Shown here: one piece after another, positions 21,969-33,229 of the stretch
How positions within the stretch are numbered: the stretch's first letter is position 1
Layout: the number at the start of each line of letters is the position of its first letter
DNA from: Prochilodus magdalenae
Lineage: Eukaryota > Chordata > Actinopteri > Characiformes > Prochilodontidae
DNA length: 64,000 nucleotides
NCBI GenBank assembly: GCA_024036415.1
Contig: JAMWET010001214.1
Location: forward strand, 1-64,000
Direction: 5' to 3'
Translations under genes and position numbers: made by a program
The notes under the pieces: generated by a model
What the model saw: only the letters and a program-made list of their open reading frames with translations
Told to the model about the DNA's origin: nothing
The model's database searches: none

Positions 21969-22232
21969 ACCTAGAGTGCTCCTCCACCCTCCAATATCAA
22001 GCCTGTGGTCAGAAACTGACCTCTGATGAAGGGCAAGATAATAGGAACCATGCATCAAAAGATGAGCTACAGTATCTAATTGTACGCCAGCATTAATCTG
22101 ATCTGCATCTTCACCGCCTATATTTGAAATTTTTAGTAGCACCTAATGTTACCCCAGCGAACCAGATCCAGACTCTGTGGGAGGATCTACGACGGGCAGT
22201 ATTTATCAGCATTAGTGATGTTGTCCAAACAT
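21799..22232. repeat. source-like copy of the duplicated segment
   Basis: Continuous on its left side with array M2 and similar along about 390-430 bp to 18,461-18,852. The phrases ggtcagaaactgacctctga, gatgagctacagtatctaat and ctgtgggaggatctacgacg are shared. Words such as gatgagctacagt also match the interior of the transposon group whose end unit forms M1 and M2, so this segment may be the transposon body. Confidence 0.75.
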
Positions 22233-22802
22233 CCTTGGGTTCTAATCACTGTCAGTGTCAAACAAATCTGCGTCTTCTCCTGGACAGGATTCTCCCGGGG
22301 CACAGATTACCCAAAAGCGTCTAATGAAATGAATCCTTAAATTATTCATCACGGTCACAGTGGATGCAATGTGACAAATGTCAGATGATTACGGTGATGA
22401 TTAGCATACAAATAATGTCCTTTAGAGGAGATTAGACCACACAGGATGATTTGCGTGCAGGTTACTCCTGTTATTGCCAGTGTGCTGTAATGGGGTTGAA
22501 AAGGCATTCGCTGCACATTAGACTGTCCCGTAATTAATCTGTGTCACTGCTCAAATCATCGTTGCTCTCACATGCGAGCGAGAAGTGATGATTTCTCCAA
22601 ACTGCATAGCTTTACTCTAAACAGGCTGGGAACCAGGTCCAGCCTTCGGGCTGTTCCCTGCTATCGTCTTCTCAGCATCACGTCCCGTTAGCTTACGGCT
22701 TTGAACAATCAGAAGTCGCTAATGAGCAGTCCAGAAACTGACAGTATGAACCCGAAATATTTTCATGTTGTGTTTGATAGACTTCATTTCACTGATTAAT
22801 AT
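22233..22802. other. unique non-coding island (conserved-element candidate)
   Basis: No copy elsewhere in the window, few simple repeats and balanced composition. Motifs such as cccgtaattaatctgtgtca and tgattagcatacaaataatg are homeodomain- and POU-like AT cores, but such words are common by chance. No open frame of interest. Whether it is conserved across fish cannot be judged here. Confidence 0.25.
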
Positions 22803-22803
22803 A

Positions 22804-23337
22804 CAGGGGTTGGACAATGAAACTGAAACACCTGTCATTTTAGTGTGGGAGGTCTCATGGCTAAATTGGACCAGCCTGGTGACCAATCTTCATTAACTGC
22901 ACATTGCACCAGTAAGAGCAGAGTGTGAAGGTTCAGTTAGCAGGTAAGAGCACAGTTCTGCTCAAAATACTGCAATGCACACAGCATTATGGGTGACATA
23001 CCAGAGTTCAAAAGAGGACAAACGTGTTGGTGCACGTCTTGCTGGCGCATCTGTGACCAAGACAGCAAGTCTTTGTGATGTATCAAGAGCCACAGTATCC
23101 AGGGTAATGTCAGCATACCACCAAGAAGGACAAACCTCCACCAGCATCACGTAGTGACCTGGCCACTATCCTGCAAGAAGAATGGCTTAAACTCCCTCTG
23201 ACCACTGTGCAGGACGCAGTATATGTCATTCCCAAGATGAATTGACGCTGTATTGGCCGCAAAAGGAGGCCCTACACCATACTAATAAATGATTGTGGTC
23301 TAAAACCAGGTGTTTCAGTTTCATTGTCCAACCCCTG
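22804..23337 (+). mobile_element. Tc1-like MITE, family B copy B2 (full length)
   Basis: Perfect terminal inverted repeats start caggggttggacaatgaaac and end with the complement, with TA on both sides (22,802-22,803 and 23,338-23,339), the Tc1/mariner hallmark. In plus orientation it reads MGDIPEFKRG and, after breaks, ATVSRVM-like sequence (the HTH region). It then jumps to the extreme C-terminus (LATILQEEWLKLPLTTVQ, MSFPR, GGPTPY). The catalytic DDE core has been deleted, so it depends on a transposase elsewhere. Length 534 bp. Confidence 0.9.
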
Positions 23338-23800
23338 TATACTCAGCATCAAAAGAATAGCTGCACAAATAGCTGCACCCAGAACGAAGCAACCGTCCTG
23401 AACGAAACTCGGTGGGTAGGTTCTGACATCATGAGACATGCAAATGATTCAAGGAGACACTCAGCGAGCAATGATGCCCTCCATAAGGCTTCCTGTTAGG
23501 GCCAGCACAATTGGCAGACGGCTGCATGTCGCAGGACTACATGCACGCAGATCGTTACGGCGACGACTGCACTGGTGTCGTGCCAGACTGTCAGAATGAC
23601 AGCGCCATCTTCAGTGTCAAGTCCCGCTTTCGTTTTGGTGGAGACGACCAATGAATCCATGTTTGGAGGCATCCTGGTCAGCACCAAGATGAACTGCTTG
23701 TCACCTATCGCACGTCCAGAAGGCCTGGTGTCCCTCCACCTCCATCCCTGGATGATCACAGGACATTATTAGGAACCTCTATAACTCCATGCCGAATGCA
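23338..23800 (+). mobile_element. Tc1-like relic, family A copy A3
   Basis: Starts at tactcagcatcaaaagaata directly after the TA that ends B2, then gctgcacccagaacgaagc, the family A subterminal phrase. The coding remnants follow A5 in order (cagcgagcaatgatgccctc, gcagacggctgcatgtcgca, gtttggaggcatcctggtca). The C-terminal part runs into catccctggatgatcacagg after a deletion. No intact frame. Confidence 0.7.
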
Positions 23801-23811
23801 TGTTGCATCAG

Positions 23812-23868
23812 CTATATGTGTGTATATATTTTTATATACACATATACACACACATATGTAGCTAACGC

Positions 23869-23900
<32 letters not shown>

Positions 23901-23918
23901 TATATACACATACACATA
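23812..23918. repeat. (TA)n/(CA)n alternating purine-pyrimidine tract
   Basis: Imperfect runs of atatat and acacac make two blocks separated by gtagctaacg. Alternating purine-pyrimidine DNA of this kind is prone to non-B structure and length variation. Confidence 0.9.
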
Positions 23919-24904
23919 GTCTTTTGATGCCGTGAGCTATCATTCGCTTTAGCATTCCGTTTGCTCTTATCTAGTATCTGAACATTAGAGACAGTGTTCT
24001 GGTCTCTTACCATCTAGCTTAGTATAGTCACGGTATAAATAAATAATATACATACCAGTGCTGTCAGACTGAACGCATTAATAATGTGTTAAAGCATTAC
24101 ATTATTGAATTTTTTTTTGCACTGTTAAGGCATTTTCCCAGTTTGACCCTTACATGCTGTACATTGCTTTGATAGAATCCGTGCCTGTACTTCAAATGCA
24201 GCTTTTAAACGACTATTAAATCGATACCTTCAGCACCTTCAGCAGACTTCGCTGGACACAGAGCTATATATGAATGAACCGGCAGCAATGCTAGTCAAGT
24301 CATGTTATTAGCTGCAGGCATTGCACTGTACAAAAGTAAACTCTTGACAAATAACAAACCTTTCACCAGAGAAAGGCCTTCAACCTGAAGGACAGAACTG
24401 AAAAGCTATACGCAGTAGAAGCCATGTTTGGAGGAACGAGGCAAAGGGACACTTTCTATGAATAAAGTTCATTTTGGGCCTCAAAAGTCTCGTTCTTTTT
24501 GCTGTTTCTTGACAGTCTTAATCAAAGGAAGTGCTTAACCCTCAGAAAATGTTGTGCTCCCATCTCAGGCTGTCAAATCAGAGGCTTTATGAGCTGCCCT
24601 GTCTATGAAATAACCCTGATATTTGCAGGGAGATGTATAAACGGCATTTTCAAGGTGTACTTACATTTCTGCAATGAAATATTTGAACTGATATAAATCT
24701 CATATAAATATGAAAAATAATATTTTTGTGTTTTCTATGTTTATTATATAATGTATAGTGTTAGTTTTATTATATAATTTTGCTTACGTATATAAATATA
24801 TAATGAAAATGTACTAAAATGAAAGTAAATGCTGATAAGATTCCATTTTCACTAAAGGCCTATGTTGGCTTAATAAGCTAACCTCATTAGCCATGCTTTG
24901 AACG
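23919..24904. other. AT-rich non-coding stretch with possible hAT-end fragment
   Basis: No gene. At about 24,057-24,135 the words agtgctgtcagactgaacgc and attaataatgtgttaaagca resemble a decayed fish hAT-like end (gtgctgtca followed by ttaa-rich repeats). The resemblance is weak. 24,690-24,840 is very AT-rich. Confidence 0.35.
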
Positions 24905-25137
24905 CTGTCCAAGTATCTCCAAAACTTTATAGCAACTTTACAGGAGGGGCCAAAAACCTTGTTTAACTTGAATAGAACTCAATGGAACCAGACGTCTTTC
25001 CATGCAGTTTTGGGCCCCTTCTGTTGGTTCATTCTTCATAAAATTTCCACACAGTGTAAAAAGCTGCTTATGTGGTCAAATGAGGCATAAAAGTAAAAAA
25101 TCAACAAAAATGGAGATACATGTTTTTCTTTGGACAG
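24905..25137. mobile_element. MITE with inverted ends, copy G1
   Basis: The left end ctgtccaagtatctccaaa and right end tggagatacatgtttttctt plus tggacag are inverted repeats, the left having lost about 10 bp. The interior (caatggaaccagacgtcttt, cttctgttggttcattcttc, cacacagtgtaaaaagctgc) matches copy G2 at 36,618-36,855. It has no coding capacity, and the superfamily is not determined. Confidence 0.75.
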
Positions 25138-26600
25138 CTGCGATATGCTGGTTTACCCTGCGTTCTCACTAATAGGCGACAAGTCACTTACATCCTCAGA
25201 AGTTTCACTCCTCTGGGTGTGTTCAAAGCTGCTTGTGTTATCACGTCTGGACGTGTACAGTCTCCACGAAAGCTACCTGGTTTTGAAAGCACATATTATT
25301 TTTGACAAAGGAATTTGTAGGGAAACTTAACAGCTTGCATTTATGGGTAGCTTCATCAGGTGCTTAGCATGCTAGCTAACCTAGCTAGCTTTGGGGTGAG
25401 ACAACTCTCCAGAGACACCAAAATACTTTCTTACACTCATTTTACTTCAGATGTATGTGTACAATATCATCTTCAACATCATAAAAACTGGGAGAAAGAG
25501 GAAAGCTCAGTTATGCCTCCATGTTTACCGCCTCACTGCTGAGAATAGGAACCAAATGCTGGTAGGAACTAAAAGTTCAGGCAGCAGGAGCTGGGGACCC
25601 TGCACCCGTGTCTCTCAGTGGTCTGAAGACAGTTTTGGAGCCTGTTGTTTACAGTGTTGCTTCACCACATCTTAATTTATGTGCATTAAGTTAAGAAAAC
25701 TCAGTTTGTCACTTGATATCCTGCTGCTGTGTCGCATGCCGTTAGCCGCTTGTTGCTAAATCACATCTACAAATCATGTACTCTCATAGTAAAGGACCTT
25801 CTGTTACCAGCTGGTGTGTACATAGCATATGAGTACTTGCAGTTGCTCAGTGTAGGCCCTATTCAGGGATTAGTTGTACATGGGGAGGTGGAGTAATGTA
25901 ATTTTACTACAGGACGTCTATAAAGCGTATGACCAACTTGAATGAACGGGAGTGACCACTCTATCTGCACACTGCAGTCACCTCTATAAAAACCCACCAG
26001 CCAAACCAGTGCACCAGACGATAATATCCAACGAACCGCATCCTAGGATGTAAAAGATGGTGACCATCTTATAACCCACTTCTATTAATAATGAAATTTC
26101 AGTTTCCAAGGTAACAGCGACATGCCCGTGTATACTACATGTATGTCTGCTATAGGCTACACAACACAATGGTTTACCCAAAGCTGCCAGAAGTGTCGCG
26201 GCTCTGAGGAGACTATTGGTTCTGGATGTGACTGTTGTACAACACATGAGGTTTGCCAGCTCGACTGATGCAATGCTAGGCAAAGCTAAATGGCGCCTCG
26301 AGGCCTCCATACTTGGGGATAACCGTGGAAAACTGCTCTACTCCTGAGGTATTTATGTGGCTCCTTTCGCAGATAGTAATAGTAGAAGGCGCCGGAATCT
26401 TCCCTGACACAGGAGCACACAGTCGGTAATAACGACTGACATATAATAATTTCATTCCCCCACCTCCCCATGTACAGCTGATCCCGTCCATATAGAAGTA
26501 CTACACCCATACACAGAGGTACATTGTAATGTATGATGCAGGCCTATCCTCATTCTACAGCTGGATGGGCATTGATCCCAGGTTAGGCCAGTATGGCTGA
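25138..26600. other. non-coding stretch
   Basis: No gene recognised. Several 60-108 codon frames on both strands (for example 25,984-26,310 minus) lack domains. agctagctaacctagctagc near 25,370-25,390 is a small AGCT-rich cluster. Confidence 0.4.
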
Positions 26601-26609
26601 TCACCACCC

Positions 26610-26745
26610 TGTGTTGTGTTCTGGAAGCTGACATGCTGGTCTACAATGACGACCATGCTGGATGACCACCTAAAACAGCACAGGGTGGACCAGGGTGAAA
26701 TCCATGCTGGCCTGTGCTGTTTATTTCAGCAGGGGTATCTGGTTT
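26610..26745. repeat. dispersed 'accatgctggt' type repeat, copy 1
   Basis: Contains reiterated gacatgctggtc, gaccatgctgg, caggg and tttcagcaggggtatctgg. A second segment of this style lies at about 32,880-33,005 (accagctaaaccagcctatg, tgctggggtgaccagcatag, tttagcagggctt). These resemble a widespread fish repeat built from ccagcctggt-like inverted words. Boundaries are vague. Confidence 0.4.
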
Positions 26746-27112
26746 TAATGGTTGTGCTGCTTTTGGTTTAAGCTGTAATGCTTGCAAATACAATCATTTG
26801 CAGAAAACAGTCAGAAGCCCCTGACCTTGACTGCAAGGTCATGCGTGTCCTGTGACTGTAAAAGTGCAGGCAGGGCTGCCCCCAGAGTGCCATTCATTTA
26901 AAAGAGGATCAATCAGTCAAGCCAGCCATTGATCTTAAGGCTGGGCAGTTTGATTTTGCTTCTGTAATAATCTGCTCACAGTGGACACGCTGCTGCTGGA
27001 GCGGAGAAGGAGGGAGCGGGAGAAAGGCATGGGCTGGGTGGAACACTAGCTCTGAAATGAACATGTAAATAGGAGTAAAGGAACGTGTGTTTGGAAAACT
27101 GTAGTGGACCTA

Positions 27113-27954
27113 CAGGTGCAGGTGCATACATTTGGGCACCAAAAAAAAAAAAACTTCTCAATATTTAGTAGATCCTCCTTTCGCAGAAATAACAGCCTCT
27201 AAACGCTTCCTATAGCTTCTAATGAGAGTCTGGATTGTGGCTGAAGGTATTTTAGACCATTCTTCTTTACAAAACATCTCTAGTTCATTCAGGTTTGATG
27301 GTTTCCGAGCATGGACAGCTCTCTTTAAGTGACACCACAGATTTTCAATAATATTCAGGTCTGGGGACTGAGATGGCCATTCCAGAACGTTGTACTTGTT
27401 CCTCTGCATGAATGCATTAGTAGATTTTGAGCAGTGTTTAGGGTCGTTGTCTTGTTGGAAGATCCAGCCCCAGCTTTGTCACTGATTCCTGGACATTGGT
27501 CTCCAGAATCTGCTGATATTGATTGGAATCCATGCGTCCCTCAACTTTAACAAGATTCCCAGTCCCTGTACTGGCCACACAGCCCCACAGCATGATGGAA
27601 CCACCACCAAATTTTACTGTAGGTAGCAGGTGTTTTTCTTGGACTGCTGTGTTCTTTTTCCTCCATGCATAACGGCCCATGTTATGCCCAAATAAGACAG
27701 CACCTTATTCCAAAATGAAGCTGGCTGAAATCAATAAAATGACAACAGTGCCCAAATTCATGCACCTGCCTACTTTTGTTTCACCAATTATTGCACACTT
27801 TCTGTAAATCATATAAACTTCATTTCACTTCTCAAATATCATGTTTGTCCCCTATATGATATATTTAACTCAATTTTTTTATCCAAATAATCAATGCTTT
27901 ATAAAGGTAAATCAAGAAAATTAACAAGGCTGCCCAAACTTTCGCACCCCACTG
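27113..27954 (-). mobile_element. Tc1-like transposon relic, family with gtgcgaaagtttggg ends
   Basis: Flanked by TA (27,111-27,112 and 27,955-27,956). The right end, read inward, is cagtggggtgcgaaagtttg and the left end caggtgcaggtgcatacatt, diverged inverted repeats both leading to tttgggca. On the minus strand the C-terminal half of a Tc1 transposase is legible: GGGSIMLWGC, FQQDNDPKH (second catalytic Asp, about 27,438-27,458), WPSQSPDLNIIENLW (catalytic Glu) and SAKGGSTKY at the end. A frameshift separates the first part from DNDPKH, and the HTH half with the first catalytic Asp is deleted. Non-functional. Confidence 0.88.
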
Positions 27955-27956
27955 TA

Positions 27957-28302
27957 TATTAAACTGGACACATGAAGCCATTTCTTTGGGGTTCAAAGCT
28001 GCATGCAGATGTATGTACACGGGTATGCATAGATCAGGTGGGCTGTGTGGCCTGCCTGGAAAAAGCAAAGACCCAAAACATGTTTAAATCCTGGAGTACC
28101 TGTTATTGTGATGGGGAACATTTTTACGGATTGTTCGTTCGACTAGTCATTCTGCCGGCTGATGTCCTTGGTCATTCTTTGCACAATGCATTGTGTCTTG
28201 TCTTTCACCGGAATCTTTGATCGAAGCTCGTCCCTAGTGCCACCTGTGAATGTCATCTGACATTTGGTTGCATTTTATATAAATTATATTAACCCATAAC
28301 TG
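27957..28302. other. non-coding stretch
   Basis: No gene recognised. An 82-codon plus frame at 27,972-28,220 shows no domain. It leads into minisatellite M3. Confidence 0.4.
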
Positions 28303-30311
28303 TGAGGCTGAGAAGCTGCAATAGTGGGAGTCTAAGAGGCTGCAAGCCTGTATAGCTGAGAGGCTGCAATGGTGGGAGTCTTAGAGGCTGCAAGCCTGTA
28401 TAGCTGAGAGGCTGTAATGGTGGGAGTCTTAGAGGCTGCAAGGCCGTAAAGCTGAGATGGTGCAATGGTGGGAGTCTTAGAGGCTGCAGATTTGAGAGGC
28501 TGCAATGTTGGGAGTCTGAGAGCATGTATGGCTGTAAAGCTGAGAAGGTCCAATGGTGGGAGTCTGGGAGCCTGTAAAGCTGAGAGGGTGCAATAGTGGG
28601 AGTCTGAGAGCCTGCAAGGCCGTAAAGCTGAGAGGCTGCAATGGTGGGAGTCTTAGAGGCTGCAAATTTGAGAAGTTGCAATGGTGGGAGTCTGAGAGCT
28701 TGCAAGGCTGTAAAGCTGAGAGGCTGCAATGGTGGGAGTCTGAGAGCCTGCAAGGCTGTAAAGCTGAGAGGCTGCAATGGTGGGAGTCTGAGAGCTTGCA
28801 AGGCTGTAAATCTGAGAGGCTGCAATGGTGGGAGTCTTAGAGGCTGTAAATTTGACAGGCTGAAATGGTGGGAGTCTGAGAGCTTGCAAGGCTGTAAAGC
28901 TGAGAGGCTGCAATGGTGGGAGTCTGAGAGCCTGCAAGGCTGTAAATCTGAGAGGCTGCAATGGTGGGAGTCTGGTTGGTGTAGCTCAGCAGATAACACC
29001 ACTACCTATTAGGGAGCCACCACCACACGTGGGGGACTGGGGTTCGAATCCCAGTCTGGGTGACTATGCTGTGCTACACCAATAAGAGTCCTTGGGCAAG
29101 ACTCCTAACACTGCACTGGCCCACCTGTAATATGATTCGCTCTGGATAAGAGGGTCAGCTAAATGCCAGAAATGTAAATGTAAATGAGTCTGAGGGGCTG
29201 CAAGGTTGTAAAGTTGACAGGCTGCAATGGTGGGAGTCTGAGGGGCTGCATGGCTGTAAAGTTGAGAGGCTGCGATGGGGGAGTCTGAGAGGCTGCAAGG
29301 CTGTAAAGCTGAATGGTGGGTATCAAAGATGGTGCGATGCCATGAGGCTGAGAGGCTGCATAGCTATGAGGCTGCCTACGCTATAAATTACACTGAGAGG
29401 CTGTAAGTCTGTGACACTGTGAGTCTGAGAGGCTGTGACACTGTTAGTCAGAGAGGCTGTGGCACTGTGAGTATGAGAGGCTACAAGGCTACAAGGCTGC
29501 AAGGCTGTGACGCTTTGAGTTTGTGAGTCGGTGAGCCTAAGAGGTTGTGATACAGTGAGTCTGAGAGGCTGTGACAATGTAAATCTAAGAGGCTGCGATG
29601 CTGCGAGTGATGCTGAGAGGCTGTGATGCTGTGGGTCTAAGAGGCCACAACGCTGAGAGTGATGCTGAGAGGCTGTGGCTATGCAAGTCTGAGAGGCTGT
29701 GACGCTGTGAGCCTGAGATACTGTGATGCTGTGAGCTTAAGAGCCTGTAATGCTGTGAACCTTAGAGGCTGCTGACGTGGTAAGCCTTAGAGGCTGTGAA
29801 GCGGTGAGCCTTAGAGGCTGTGGTGTTTTGAGAGGCTGTTGACGCGGTAAGCCTTAGAGGCTGTGATGAGGTGAGCCTTAAAGACTGTGATGTTGCAAGC
29901 CTAAGAGGCTATGGTGTTGTGAGCCTAAGAGGCTGTGATACAGTGAGTCTGAGAGGCTGCGATGCTGTGAATGATGCTGAGAGGCTGTGGATCTAAGAGG
30001 CCACAACGCTGAGAGTGATGCTGAGAGGCTATGGCTATGCAAGTCTAGAGGCTGTGACGCTGTGAGCCTAAGATACTGTGATGCTGTGAACCTTAGAGGC
30101 TGTTGACAAGGTAAGCCTTAGAGGTAGTGATGCGGTGAGTCTTAGAGGCTGTGGTGTTTTGAGCCTAAGAGGCTGTTGACGCGGTAAGCCTTAGAGGCTG
30201 TGATGAGGTGAGCCTTAGAGGCTGTGATGAGGTGAGCCTTAGAGGCTGTGATGTTGCAAGACTAAGGGGATGTGACGTGGTGAGCCTGAAAGGCGGAGAA
30301 ACTGAGAGGCA
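28303..30311. repeat. 48-bp / 24-bp minisatellite array (M3)
   Basis: The first part (28,303-28,974) consists of about 14 units near 48 bp: gagaggctgcaatggtggga, gtctgagagcctgcaaggct, gtaaagct. After a SINE insertion, the second part (29,186-30,311) decays into units near 24 bp or multiples, such as gaggctgtgatgaggtgagc and cttagaggctgtgatgctgt. The shared core is gagaggctg. Open frames on both strands (237 codons minus at 28,289-29,002) come from the unit being divisible by three and are not genes. Confidence 0.9.
28975..29185 (+). repeat. tRNA-derived SINE, type 1, with 7-bp target duplication
   Basis: The head is tRNA-like: gttggtgtagctcagcagat (box A region) and ggttcgaatcc at 29,041-29,051 (perfect box B). 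The 3' part, ctctggataagagggtcagc then taaatgccagaaatgtaaat, is the LINE-related tail seen on many fish SINEs. gagtctg occurs at 28,968-28,974 and 29,186-29,192 as a probable target-site duplication, since gagtctgagg is the expected uninterrupted M3 sequence. It is not a functional tRNA gene because there is no cloverleaf beyond the head. A minus copy lies at 59,935-60,147. Confidence 0.88.
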
Positions 30312-31820
30312 TTGAAAAGTCTGAGATGCATTCTGAATTCTGCTTCATATCAACTGAGGCAGAGAACATTATGTACAAAGTGCATAACTGCAAGTTTAGA
30401 CCCGTACACCAATTTTGTACATAAAGGTGCTATCTGCAGCTAAAACCTGGAACAAAGGGCTCAGTGCATCTGTACCTTAGAGAGAGGGGAGGGAGAAAAA
30501 ATCCAATAGCTGCTGTAGTGTTAGAGTAGAGGTGCTTTTCACTCATCTCTTCCATTACAGGAGTGGATATTGATATTGGACGTAAACATTTACATTGCTT
30601 TATGCTTCAACAATCGACTGCACTTCTTTGTTGAGAGTGAAATCAATCATGCTCATGGAGAAAATGCTGTTTAGAATAGAGCTGGAGAAACATATAATCA
30701 AATTCAGCTTTTTTCAGTTTTTGGAAATTAATATGGCACCATTTGAAATGGATCAAACCTTGATGGGTCAGTTTCTCAGGCATGGAATAAGCCCTAGCCT
30801 TGACTGTACTGTATGATCTTTTATTTAGTCCAGATGTTCTGACAGCAATGTGATATTTGAATGTGATATTTGCCAAATAAAAATGTTATTGGTAAATATG
30901 GTATTTTATTGCAATATTATTGTCATTTATGCCACATGTGCGGTTGAGCGTGACACCTGAATCATTTGCATGTCTCACAATGTCAAACCTACCCAGTTCC
31001 ATTCCTATTGGTTGATTTCTTTTGAGTGCAACTGTTTCTGGAACTATTATACAAAGACCACACAGAAGAAACATGGCAAAATCAACAGCCACCAGAAGAA
31101 TGAAATGAAGTACTAGCTCCTTGCTATCAATCTCGCTGTTGCTGTTGGGGTTGTGAGGCTAGTTAAGATGGAACGGTTCCATTCCTCTGTGGTGGACAAA
31201 GTGCACAAACCCTGTAGTCAAGTTAAAGTAGAGCTCCCCATGTTAAAATACTCCTCCAGTAAAAGAAGACGTCCCTCCCTTTAGACCTCCACTGGAGTAA
31301 CAGTACTGAAGTATATACCTTCAGATGAACTTACGGATGGAGAGTAACAGTAGTATGGTTTATTATGGCTCTAATGTCCTGTTATCATTTCTGGAATAAG
31401 ACTCTTCATCAGCTCAGTGTAGGTGAAGAGACTCTAGTGTCTCTCAGTCCACCAGTCTTTAATAGAAGCTCAAGAATTTGTCTGACAGTGACGTCTATTC
31501 AGATGATCATAAGCACAAACACTGAAGGAGAACAGCTTCCATTAGCTAGAACGATAAAATAACTTTTGGTAAACAAGGAAAGTTCGGTTTAATATTTCTT
31601 TTTATTTACAAGTTTAAATAGAATAAAAGGTCAAAAACTTTAAACACAGGTTCACCAAAGACTTTCCCTTTGCTATATAGCTATTATATATAGCTTTATT
31701 TCTGTAGGTCTCTGTTCTTTAACGTAAATTAGCCGAACCCAATTTACTATACAAGGAAATAGTGTTTGTATAAATCCAGAAAAATAAATTTTAGTCAATT
31801 TCAAGTTGGTGTTCCTTTAT
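30312..31820. other. non-coding stretch with a family A end fragment
   Basis: At about 30,940-31,055 the words gcgtgacacctgaatcattt, gcatgtctcacaatgtcaaa and tttcttttgagtgcaactg match the 5' subterminal part of family A copies A2 and A6 in minus orientation. The terminal inverted repeat itself is lost. Elsewhere I see no gene. Short frames at 30,595-30,816 and 31,365-31,562 lack domains. Confidence 0.45.
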
Positions 31821-31824
31821 TGTC

Positions 31825-32010
31825 ATGAGCCGGAGGTTAAGGAACAAGCCCAACCTTGTGACCGGAGTGTAGCCGGTTCGATTCCATGAATGGAAAGAAC
31901 ATTAATGAAAACCCCAAACCCCAACTGCTCCCCCAACACCATCGATAACGCTGCCCACCGCTTCACTGATGGGTTAAATACAGAAGATAAATTCCTCTGT
32001 GTGCAAACAC
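31825..32010 (+). repeat. tRNA-derived SINE, type 2
   Basis: gccggaggttaaggaacaag leads to a perfect box B, ggttcgattcc, at 31,875-31,885. It continues through cccccaacaccatcgataac, cactgatgggttaaatacag and cctctgtgtgcaaac, the reverse-orientation equivalent of the copy at 16,522-16,785. Somewhat shortened in the middle. Confidence 0.75.
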
Positions 32011-32879
32011 AATTCTATTTCTAAACCAAATTAGTGAAATTTACATGATCTGAAATATGTTGAATTTGACACATGGGCAAAACTAGAGAACTTCGGGTGA
32101 GGGGTGAAAACTTTTTCATAGCATTGTATGCAATCTGCAACACAACCGAAGCAGCTCACGATAAGTACAGCTTTGAGAAAAAGCCCTCCAGGTTCGTGTT
32201 TGTGTAGTGGTCCCATTCAACTGGGCTGTATTTTCTAGATCGGGTTTAGTCAATACAGATGTGAATTAGATGTTACTCGGTAGCCCATCCTTTACCCAAC
32301 TCAACCATGTTATCTCTGTCTTCGGGCGAACACTTCCTTATAAAGACTGACAGGCAAAGTGCAATCAGAAACATTTCAACACAAAAGAAAACAGAAAGTG
32401 TGCGCTCATTGAAATGTCACGCTGTGGTAGTTTTCTGACTCTGTGCCCTGAAATGCACTTGGAAATAATCACCTGCAATTTTCCTCTATTGGTGTGGCTT
32501 GCTGACTGATTGTGAGCAGACGGCGCAAATATCTTTTATGACTTTGAGCAACTTAAATCCATTAGGAACACAAAAGGGCCAAGCCATTATCCAAATAGTG
32601 CCCTCACCTCACAGCGGAAACCTGTACTGAAATGCTCCATCAAAATGCTCCATTTCAAAACAGGAGGTGGGATAGAATAGACGAAGGTGACATATCCTTA
32701 CCTAAAACCATGTGTTGTTGGAGTTGAAAGATCTGCTGCTACTTTTTGAGGTAATAACCCGTGTCTTTGTTGGTCGTCAGGCTCAGGAACCTACTCAGAA
32801 CCTGTTGACAGACTCAGTTTAACGCTAGCTGCGCTACAGATTTCTTTTCTTCTCCCTCCTGGAGAAAACAGGATGAAGC
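32011..32879. other. unique stretch (conserved-element candidate 32.38-32.70 kb)
   Basis: No gene. The part 32,380-32,700 is repeat-free within the window and not simple sequence, with words such as gaaatgcacttggaaataat and agcaacttaaatccattagg. It could be a conserved non-coding element, but that is a guess from appearance. Confidence 0.25.
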
Positions 32880-33054
32880 AGCAGGCCTGGTCACCAGCTA
32901 AACCAGCCTATGTTATACCTTCATGCCGGCATGCCAGTCAACCATCATGCCTATGCTGGGGTGACCAGCATAGAGCAGCACGATTTCCTTTTTAGCAGGG
33001 CTTCAATCAAAATGTTTGCTAGCTTGCTAACTAGCTTAGCTAAGTGGTAACCCA

Positions 33055-33200
33055 CACCAGTGTTTCTCAACCCTGGTCCTGGAGGCACCCTGCTCTCCAT
33101 TTCAGTGCTTTCCCTGCTCCCAACACAGCTGACTGAACTTATCAGCTCATTGACAAACTCTTTTATTGTTGCATGGGATGTGATAAATCAGGAAATCCTT
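33055..33200 (+). repeat. dispersed 'tctcaaccctggtcct' repeat
   Basis: tttctcaaccctggtcctgg at 33,062 and following (aggcaccctgctctcc, ttccctgctcccaacacagc) matches a widespread fish interspersed repeat. A second partial copy, ttctcaaccctggtccttga, occurs at about 63,635 just before the LINE fragment. The element type is not known to me. Confidence 0.5.
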
Positions 33201-33229
33201 TGAAATGCCCAGAGTAGGTTGCCTCCGAG

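Noticed and set aside
27158..27680. active Tc1 transposase on the minus strand
   Set aside because: N-terminal half deleted and the remainder split by a frameshift before the DNDPKH motif.
28289..29002. 237-codon minus-strand frame and plus-strand Gly/Cys/Lys-rich frames
   Set aside because: Translation of the 48-bp minisatellite M3; periodic and open on both strands.
28975..29060. functional tRNA gene
   Set aside because: Boxes A and B are present, but the sequence continues into a SINE body with a LINE-type tail and has a target duplication. No proper acceptor stem or terminator follows.
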